A stretch of DNA of 34,720 nt from Candidatus Omnitrophota bacterium (lineage in GTDB: Bacteria > Ratteibacteria > UBA8468 > B48-G9 > DTJG01): NCBI GenBank assembly GCA_023818375.1, contig JAMWCC010000089.1, positions 1 through 34,720 on the forward strand, read 5' to 3'. Position numbers and translations under genes: made by a program. Below the pieces are notes generated by a model. It was not told where the DNA came from. It saw only the letters and a list, made by a program, of their open reading frames with translations, and made no database searches. Below, in pieces: positions 27,834 to 34,720 of the stretch (within the stretch, counting starts at the first letter, position 1; the number at the start of each line of letters is the position of its first letter).

Positions 27834-30800
27834 ATGAAAAAAATTATAGTTTTGAAAGTGTTGCTTGTATGTGGTCTGGCTACAATAGGTTTTGCTGATC
27901 TGAAACAGGGAGATGCCCTTTATAAAGGTGAAAAATGGTCAGAAGCCAGGAAAGAATATGAAGCACTATTACCTGAATTAAAGGGACAGCAAAAGGCAGA
28001 AGTACTCTATAAAATCGGTTATACATACGAAAGGGAAGGCAGGAGATTTGATGAGGCAATAGAGACATACAAGAAGGCAATTGCGGTTGAGGAAGCAGAC
28101 GATATTATAAAAGCAAAAGCACATCTCAGGATTGGGTACCTCCTGAGATATTTGAGAAAATTTCAAGAAGCCATTGACGAACTATCAAAAATTGAAAAGT
28201 TGAAGCATGTGCCTGCAGAAACCCTTGGAGAGGCTCTCCTTTATAAAGCATGGTCATACAATAGCTTAAATCAAGAAGAAAAAGCAATAGAACTTTTCAG
28301 AGAAATTGGAGACAATCAGAATATCCCTGCTGTCAATAGAGCAACCGCGATACTGAATATTGCGGGGAAATTTCGCGAACAGAAAAAATACGAAGAAGCG
28401 ATAAACGAATACCAGAAAATCATAGATATTAAGGGGCCCATACGCGCCCAGAAAGAAGAAGCCAGTAATTATATTACCGAATGCAGAAATCTTCTTGAAG
28501 GATCAAAACCATTTTATATTATGCCCTATGTTACAAGAGTGGATAAAAATTCTGCAGAGATTTACTGGGTTTCTCAGTTAACAGATGAAAAAGGAAAAAT
28601 AATTGTTAAGGACAGAGAACAAAAGATTGAAAAAGTTCCTCAGGTAATCCCGATCAAATCAACTGAATGCTTTCTTTCATATGCAAAAATTGAAAATCTT
28701 AAGCCAGATACAAAATACCAATACGAAGTAATCTATGAAAAAACAAAAGCTGAAGGTTCTTTTAAAACATCTTCAGAGTCAGGTACAAAAGTCATCTTTT
28801 GCCTGATTACTGACACCCAGTTAAACATGGATACACACAAAAAAATGGCGCAGTTGATAAGCAAAGAAGACCCTGATTTTGTCCTTCATACAGGAGACCT
28901 GACAGATAAAGGTAGTTCCTGGCCAAGATGGAAAGCAGAACTATTTGACCCTGGCTATGACTATTTCAAAAAAACTGCTTTTTATCCTGTAATTGGAAAC
29001 CATGATGGTGGCTATTTCTTTCCGATATTATTCGGAATGAAAAAGGGCAAGAATTACTATAGTGTAACCTATGGAAACACCCAGCTCATTGTGATTGACT
29101 CTTACTGGTCCGGTGGACCAGGAAGCAGGGGCAGGCAGGAACAATTAGAATGGCTGGAACAGACACTTTCACAAAGCAACGCAACATGGAAAATTGTCGG
29201 AGTTCATCTCCCAATGATAAGCGTCAAGACAGGTGAAAAATGGTTCGGTGAACAGGATTTTCTCCCGATTCTTGAAAAATACGGAGTTGATATTGTGCTT
29301 GCAGGTCATGTGGCATATTATGTAAGAACAGTTCCAGTGGGAAGTAAAGGAGTAAAACCAATTATCCATGTCATCAATAGTGGCCCAGGACCAGCAGGAG
29401 TTCCGCCGCCAAGTCCATTCAATGCAGCTGGTTCAGGAAGTAAACAATTCCTTGTTTTCCGCATCGATGGACAAAAACTTGAGATGTTATGTAAAGATGC
29501 CAGCGGAAATACTCTTGATAAGATGGTAATTGTAAAGCAGGATGGCACATATCAAAAGGAAGTAATGGAAAAAGCGGTGGATATTGAACTTTTCAGAAAG
29601 ATCTCAAATATCTACTATGAGTTGCTCACACCTGAAAATTATAATCTTGTGGTAAACCCTGTTTCAATACCACAACCGGGAAAAAAGGTTGTATTTTCAA
29701 TAGACCTCAATCGGCTTCCGCGTGGCGGACTTAAAAAAGAATCATTGCCACAGGGACTAAAACTTATAATCGAACAAACTCCTGGAAATCTGTGGAAAAT
29801 CCGCAGGCAGGAATTCTCGCTTGATAAAGACAAAATAAATTTTGAAGCCACTGTTCCTGAAAATTTTACAATGGGTACAGGTATTTTCAAACCAAATCTT
29901 GAAGTTTCCATCAACCTGATGTTGGATGGAAGAATGTTTGAGCCATTTATAACAAAGGTCATATTCAATCAGGAACTATATCAAAAAATGTCTCAATCCG
30001 GCAAAACAATGCTGCCATTGATCTGGAATTTCAAACTTGACCCTGAGGAAAAAGGAGAAAAACAACAATGGTACCTTGATAAAGGTAAAAACGGCTGGCA
30101 GACCATCTCTATTCTGAAAAACTGGGAAGAGCAACTCGGTGAAGATTATGACGGGTGGGGATGGTATAAAACTTCTGTATTGATCCCTGCCCTAAAAAAA
30201 AACTGCAGATTGTGGCTTGAATTTGGGTCCATTGATGAAAGTTGCTGGGTATATGTAAATGGAAAACTGGCTGGAAAACAAATTTTCGACAGCAAGATTG
30301 ACGAAGATGCCTGGTGGAAGCCACGCAGGTTTGATATTACTGATATGGCTTATCAAAAAAGGAAAAATCTTCTTGTGGTGAAGGTTCAGGATACATTCGG
30401 GCTTGGCGGTATCAAATCAGCGGTTCTTTATCAGGAACCGGGAAATCTTCTTGCTCAAGGTGATTTTGCAAACGAGACCAGTAGATGGAAGGTGGTTTCT
30501 GGAAATGAGAAATATCCTGTTGATGAGTATTCGAAAAAAACTGATGGAAGCTTAGAAATTTCTTTTGACAAAGGTATGTATGTTGATGAACGCTCAATCA
30601 GGATTAAAAAAACAAAAGAAGAACCTGTTATCCTAACTACAGAAATAAATGGACTTAAAAACGGTAAGTACGTCTTCACCCTCAGATGGAAGCAGTGTTT
30701 TAGAGAAAATATCAAAATACGGAATAAAGCAATTTCTATATACATAGCACCTGAGAATTTAGAAAAGCTGGTTTATGAAGAGCCGAAAGTTTTTTTACTT

Positions 30801-30962
30801 GCCGTCGCATATCCTTCTTCAGGCAGCGATAGATGGCAAGAGAACTTCCTGAAGTTTTCTGTTCCTGTTTCTCTCGCCGGGAAAAAACTCTGCCTGAAGA
30901 TTTTCTTCTATGAACCGGCAACCTATTATATTGATGAGGTATCCATTAAGAGATTCAATTGA
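27834..30962 (+). CDS. Large secreted multidomain metallophosphoesterase (TPR + PAP-N/FN3-like + calcineurin-like phosphoesterase + beta-sandwich C-terminus)
   Basis: Signal peptide MKKIIVLKVLLVCGLATIGFA; TPR repeats; NSAEIYWVSQLTDEKG...LKPDTKYQYEV; MPE motifs LITDTQLN, HTGDLTDKG, GNHDGG, GVHLPM, AGHVAYY; GH2-like lectin fold CRLWLEFGSIDESCWVYVNGKLAG. Confidence 0.87.
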   Translation: MKKIIVLKVLLVCGLATIGFADLKQGDALYKGEKWSEARKEYEALLPELKGQQKAEVLYKIGYTYEREGRRFDEAIETYKKAIAVEEADDIIKAKAHLRIGYLLRYLRKFQEAIDELSKIEKLKHVPAETLGEALLYKAWSYNSLNQEEKAIELFREIGDNQNIPAVNRATAILNIAGKFREQKKYEEAINEYQKIIDIKGPIRAQKEEASNYITECRNLLEGSKPFYIMPYVTRVDKNSAEIYWVSQLTDEKGKIIVKDREQKIEKVPQVIPIKSTECFLSYAKIENLKPDTKYQYEVIYEKTKAEGSFKTSSESGTKVIFCLITDTQLNMDTHKKMAQLISKEDPDFVLHTGDLTDKGSSWPRWKAELFDPGYDYFKKTAFYPVIGNHDGGYFFPILFGMKKGKNYYSVTYGNTQLIVIDSYWSGGPGSRGRQEQLEWLEQTLSQSNATWKIVGVHLPMISVKTGEKWFGEQDFLPILEKYGVDIVLAGHVAYYVRTVPVGSKGVKPIIHVINSGPGPAGVPPPSPFNAAGSGSKQFLVFRIDGQKLEMLCKDASGNTLDKMVIVKQDGTYQKEVMEKAVDIELFRKISNIYYELLTPENYNLVVNPVSIPQPGKKVVFSIDLNRLPRGGLKKESLPQGLKLIIEQTPGNLWKIRRQEFSLDKDKINFEATVPENFTMGTGIFKPNLEVSINLMLDGRMFEPFITKVIFNQELYQKMSQSGKTMLPLIWNFKLDPEEKGEKQQWYLDKGKNGWQTISILKNWEEQLGEDYDGWGWYKTSVLIPALKKNCRLWLEFGSIDESCWVYVNGKLAGKQIFDSKIDEDAWWKPRRFDITDMAYQKRKNLLVVKVQDTFGLGGIKSAVLYQEPGNLLAQGDFANETSRWKVVSGNEKYPVDEYSKKTDGSLEISFDKGMYVDERSIRIKKTKEEPVILTTEINGLKNGKYVFTLRWKQCFRENIKIRNKAISIYIAPENLEKLVYEEPKVFLLAVAYPSSGSDRWQENFLKFSVPVSLAGKKLCLKIFFYEPATYYIDEVSIKRFN

Positions 30963-31019
30963 CTTTCTAATCCAATGATTATTTGCTGTGTTTTGAATTT
31001 TTTGGAACATGTAAATTCA

Positions 31020-31205
31020 TCTAAACAGATTTTTCTGAAGCTTAAGACAGAACCATCCCGGGGCAACCTGCATCCAACTATCAGAAGGATTTCAAGGTAA
31101 ACCGTTCAATCTATAAATACCGGAATTTTCACAGAAGTATATGTTGTTTTTAACAAAAGCGTACCACTGCAAAAGATTATTCTCGGGGTCAATAGAAACA
31201 TTACT
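31020..31205 (-). pseudogene. Possible decayed coding remnant (SNVSIDPENNLLQWYAFVKNNIYFCENSGIYRLNGLP*NPSDSWMQVAPGWFCLKLQKNLFR)
   Basis: Minus-strand frame reads protein-like but is interrupted by an in-frame TGA (31092-31094) and lacks a start; lies in the longest intergenic gap. Confidence 0.35.
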
Positions 31206-31293
31206 TCATCTTACCTTTTTTTGATTACCATCAGAAAATAATCTCTTTGCTATTCTTTATTTTTCGCTGCTTTTTGCTGAAAAAGGGTTGATT

Positions 31294-31307
31294 TTATGTT
31301 AACATAA
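31294..31307. promoter_or_regulatory. Perfect 14-bp palindrome TTATGTTAACATAA, candidate operator
   Basis: Exact inverted repeat ending 43 nt upstream of the flavin reductase start codon. Confidence 0.4.
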
Positions 31308-31350
31308 TCACGATGCAAGCTGTAGAAATTTTGCTATACAAGGAGGAAAT

Positions 31351-31869
31351 ATGCAAAAACAAACTGATATTGAAAAGGCACTTTTGAGAAAATATCCTGA
31401 ACAGGTTGTGCTTGTGACAACAAGAAACAAAGAAGGGAAGAATAATGTAATGGCGGTTGGGTGGGTGGCAATGGCTTCAAGTGAGCCAGTGATGTTTGTC
31501 CTTGGCATTGATGAGCAGGCTTGCACATACCAGAATATCATCGAAACAAAAGAGTTTGTTGTAAGTTTTCCTTCAGAAAAAATGGCAAAAGAAACACTTT
31601 TTGCTGGAAGTGTCCATGGATACAACAGAGATAAAATAAAAGAAGCTGGACTGAAGGTCCAGAATGCTGAAATTGTAAATGCACCGATACTGGTTGATGC
31701 TGTTGCGAATTTTGAGTGTAGACTGGTTGAGATTACAAAACCAGGAGATTGCCCGCTCATTGTGGGAGAAGTTGTTGCCGCCTGGGAGAATTCAAACAAA
31801 AAACTTAAAAGATTATACACTGTTGGTAAAGAACATAAACTTGCACCTGTTAGAGTAATAAAAAAATAG
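31351..31869 (+). CDS. Flavin reductase family protein (FMN-binding split barrel)
   Basis: VVLVTTRNKEGKNNVMAVGWVAMASSEPVMFVLGI, FVVSFPSEKMA; strong SD aaggagg upstream. Confidence 0.87.
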   Translation: MQKQTDIEKALLRKYPEQVVLVTTRNKEGKNNVMAVGWVAMASSEPVMFVLGIDEQACTYQNIIETKEFVVSFPSEKMAKETLFAGSVHGYNRDKIKEAGLKVQNAEIVNAPILVDAVANFECRLVEITKPGDCPLIVGEVVAAWENSNKKLKRLYTVGKEHKLAPVRVIKK

Positions 31870-31871
31870 TC

Positions 31872-34211
31872 ATGCCAAGAAAACTTCCTTTTATTGTCTT
31901 TTTTTTATCGCTTTCAGTTCTAATCTTTGAGATATCACTTGTACGGATATTTTCAGTTCTCATGAGGTATCACTATGTTTTCCTTATTGTTTCAATGAGC
32001 ATGTGTGGACTGGGAATCGGTGGCCTTGTCGCATTTTATTTAATGAAAGAATCTAAAAATCTATACCCGATAATGTTTTTTATCTTAATTCTGACAACAA
32101 TCACAATGCCGCTATCAGTAATACTTATTTTTAAAACACCCTTGCGGGATTTCCTTTCTGGCTATACCACAATCTCTCTTATTCCTTTCATTCCTTTTTT
32201 GTTTGCTGGAGCTTTTTTTTCCTATGTGTTCACAGAATTTGGCAGATGGAGTGGAAAGATATACTTTGCTGACCTTCTAGGAGCAGGAACTGGTTGCATT
32301 TTAACAATACCACTAATGAAAATTTTTGGTGGGATCAACATCATTTTTTTGTCGGCTATTATAGTGGCGATGGCTTCACTTTTGTTTGCTGATTTCCAGA
32401 AATCCATCAAAATAAGAATGATTCCAACAGTACTCGTTTTTGTAATGGTTTGTTTCACATTTTTTAATCGTGATAATAAAATATTCAGCATTCCTTATAT
32501 CAAGGATAATGGCTCAGGAATAATCAAGCCACTTTTCACAGTAGCTGGAGATCTGGAGTCAAAAGGCAGAATTGTTTACACTGAATGGAATTCCTTCGCA
32601 AGAACTGATCTGGTTGAATTTTTTGACATACCTGATATTAAATACATTTACACTGATGGTGATGTTCCAACAACAATGCACTACTTCAATGGAGATTTAA
32701 GAACTATTGATGAATCCATAAAGAATACTGTTTTCTCACTTCCTTTTGCCGATCTGGAAAACCCAAAAGTACTTTCCATTGGTCCAGGCGGCGGGCTTGA
32801 TATACTTGTTTCAATTCTGGGTGGAAGCAAAGATATTATAGGAGTTGAAGTAAATCCATCCATTTTTTCAATAATGGATAGATACGCTTTTTTCAATGGA
32901 AACCTTTACAAGTATCCTGGAGTAAAAGTCTATCTTGATGATGGAAGAAGCTTTGTAAAAAGAACAAAAGAAAAATACGACCTTATTTTTCTTGCACTGA
33001 CACAGAGCGCAACTTCACAATCAACAAGTGGAGTTTTAACAGAAGGATATATCCACACAAAAGAAGCATTCACAGACTACCTTGAAAAACTCAATCAGGA
33101 TGGAATGATTGTTTTTATTACACAAAATGAACTATTACTTTTAAGGGGTTTTTCTACATTTCTTTCAATATTGAATCAACCACATAAATCAGGCCTTTCA
33201 AATCTTATGGTTTTCATGGTAGGTGAAGAACAATTTGAAACAACACCTTACAGATACATTCTCATTGTAGGGAAAAGCGCCTTGACAAAACAACGGCAGG
33301 AAAAAATAAAAAATCTGGCTGAGAAAATTGGAGTTATTCCTGTTCTTGTACCGGATTTTGTCGCAAAGCCGCCTTTTGATACACTTGGTAATTCAACCGA
33401 TTACCATAAATTTGTTAGCGAGATAAATCGCAGACTTGAAAATCCTGTTAACATATTCCCTGTTTCTGATGATAATCCATTTTTTCTTGATTTGAGCTTT
33501 GGCGTTCCGGGTCAATTCAAAAAACTTCTTTTCCTGGTAATCCTTATAACTCTTATACTTGCTGGATGGCTCGGATTTAGAGATTTGAAGAATAAACCAG
33601 AAAAAAAAGATTTTTTAGTTCTGGTTTTTGTTATGTATTTTGCCATAATTGGTACTGCCTATATGATTATTGAAGTTGCACTTATTCAAAAATTTATTCT
33701 TTTTCTCGGACATCCCACTTTTGCTGTCAGTGTTGTTCTTTTCAGCCTGCTTGCTGCAAGTAGCGTGGGAAGCCTTATTAGCCAGAGATGGAAAGAAAAA
33801 CTTTTGACAAAATCAGCGCTTGCCGCTTTGTTTACCTTTGTTTTAATCATGGTTTATACTATTTATTTCCACAGGATTTTTGAAGTTTTTCTTTATCACA
33901 ATCGTATAACAAGGACTCTTTTAAGTGTTTTTTTAATCCTACCTGCTGGTTTTTTCATGGGAATACCATTTCCCAATGGTATCAGGATAGTAAAACAATT
34001 CAGGCAGGATGTTATTCCGTGGCTCTGGGCAATAAACGGACTTATGTCTGTGTGCGGTTCTGTGATTGCTGTAATTGTTGCTAAAATAGATGGATTCACA
34101 AGTTCACTTTTAACTGGAGGACTGCTTTACTTATTACTATTTTTTGCCGGTTTTGTCTTTATAATAAAATCAGGAGACTTAAAAGTTTCTTCACAAAAGG
34201 GGGAACTATGA
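31872..34211 (+). CDS. Multi-TM protein with embedded spermidine-synthase-like (SpeE/methyltransferase fold) domain
   Basis: N- and C-terminal TM bundles around a soluble core with VLSIGPGGGLDILVSILGGSKDIIGVEVNPSIFSIMD, VYLDDGRSFVKRTKEKYDLIFLALTQS. Confidence 0.85.
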   Translation: MPRKLPFIVFFLSLSVLIFEISLVRIFSVLMRYHYVFLIVSMSMCGLGIGGLVAFYLMKESKNLYPIMFFILILTTITMPLSVILIFKTPLRDFLSGYTTISLIPFIPFLFAGAFFSYVFTEFGRWSGKIYFADLLGAGTGCILTIPLMKIFGGINIIFLSAIIVAMASLLFADFQKSIKIRMIPTVLVFVMVCFTFFNRDNKIFSIPYIKDNGSGIIKPLFTVAGDLESKGRIVYTEWNSFARTDLVEFFDIPDIKYIYTDGDVPTTMHYFNGDLRTIDESIKNTVFSLPFADLENPKVLSIGPGGGLDILVSILGGSKDIIGVEVNPSIFSIMDRYAFFNGNLYKYPGVKVYLDDGRSFVKRTKEKYDLIFLALTQSATSQSTSGVLTEGYIHTKEAFTDYLEKLNQDGMIVFITQNELLLLRGFSTFLSILNQPHKSGLSNLMVFMVGEEQFETTPYRYILIVGKSALTKQRQEKIKNLAEKIGVIPVLVPDFVAKPPFDTLGNSTDYHKFVSEINRRLENPVNIFPVSDDNPFFLDLSFGVPGQFKKLLFLVILITLILAGWLGFRDLKNKPEKKDFLVLVFVMYFAIIGTAYMIIEVALIQKFILFLGHPTFAVSVVLFSLLAASSVGSLISQRWKEKLLTKSALAALFTFVLIMVYTIYFHRIFEVFLYHNRITRTLLSVFLILPAGFFMGIPFPNGIRIVKQFRQDVIPWLWAINGLMSVCGSVIAVIVAKIDGFTSSLLTGGLLYLLLFFAGFVFIIKSGDLKVSSQKGEL

Positions 34212-34720
34212 AAAAACCAGAAGTAATTACATCTGGAGAGATTCTTGTTGAAATAATGAGGAAAGGAACCAAGCATTCATTCCTTGAGCCCGGCATTTTT
34301 TTAGGCCCATATCCAAGTGGAGCGCCTGCAATATTCATATCAGCAGTAAGCCGTATTTCACAAAAAAAAGTAAAAGCAGGCATTGTGTCAGTGGTTGGAG
34401 TTGATGATTTTGGGAAAATGGTAGTTCAACGGCTGAAAAAAGATGGTGTTGATACATCAATGGTGCGTGCCACTACCACAACGACAGGTACTGCATTTGT
34501 CAGGTACCTAACTGATGGAAGCAGGCAGTTTATTTTTCATCCTGGTGCTGCAGGACTTTTAAATCCTGATGATGTAAAAAAAGATTATTTTTCATCTGTA
34601 AAAGTTTTTCACATTACTGGTAGTTCACTTTTTATAAGTCAGTCAAGTTTTCTTGCGTGTAAGAAGGCGCTTGAAATCTCAGTTGAAAATAAAGCGATTA
34701 TCAGTTTTGACCCCAATATC
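34208..34720 (+). CDS. PfkB-family carbohydrate kinase (partial, runs off the window)
   Basis: MKKPEVITSGEILVEIMRKG...GPYPSGAPAIFISAVSRIS...AGIVSVVGVDDFGKMVVQRLKKDGVDTSMV...TGTAFVRYLTDGSRQFIFHPGAAG. Absent from the ORF track because no stop lies in the window. Confidence 0.88.
   Translation, partial: MKKPEVITSGEILVEIMRKGTKHSFLEPGIFLGPYPSGAPAIFISAVSRISQKKVKAGIVSVVGVDDFGKMVVQRLKKDGVDTSMVRATTTTTGTAFVRYLTDGSRQFIFHPGAAGLLNPDDVKKDYFSSVKVFHITGSSLFISQSSFLACKKALEISVENKAIISFDPNI

Overview
AT-rich, densely packed bacterial window, probably from an uncultured anaerobic lineage. The phylum is not provable from this sequence alone. Main blocks in order: (1) GH51 arabinofuranosidase with Gfo/Idh/MocA oxidoreductases and a glycoside-hydrolase-like TIM-barrel protein; (2) ParA plus a small ribbon-helix-helix-like partner, then an ECF sigma factor and its zinc-finger anti-sigma factor; (3) LysE exporter and a sugar isomerase/epimerase-like TIM barrel; (4) an RNA locus with a 6S RNA-like gene, tRNA-Tyr(GTA), a GC-rich palindromic element that duplicates the tRNA-Tyr 3' end, and tRNA-Gly(TCC); (5) a protein quality-control operon of a short trigger factor lacking the PPIase domain, clpP and lon, with clpX absent; (6) a catabolic cluster of class V aminotransferase, UroD-like protein, GH-like TIM barrel and two Gfo/Idh/MocA proteins; (7) a glycosylation operon of GT2, GH2 and two ArnT/GT39-like membrane proteins, ending in an EVE/PUA-like plus PD-(D/E)XK-like protein; (8) a large secreted TPR/PAP-N/metallophosphoesterase protein, a flavin reductase, a membrane-embedded spermidine-synthase-like protein, and a PfkB kinase running off the right edge. 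The best leads are the tRNA-Tyr-associated palindromic element, the EVE+nuclease-like protein, and the 6S RNA gene adjoining a tRNA. I saw no CRISPR array, rRNA or canonical transposase.
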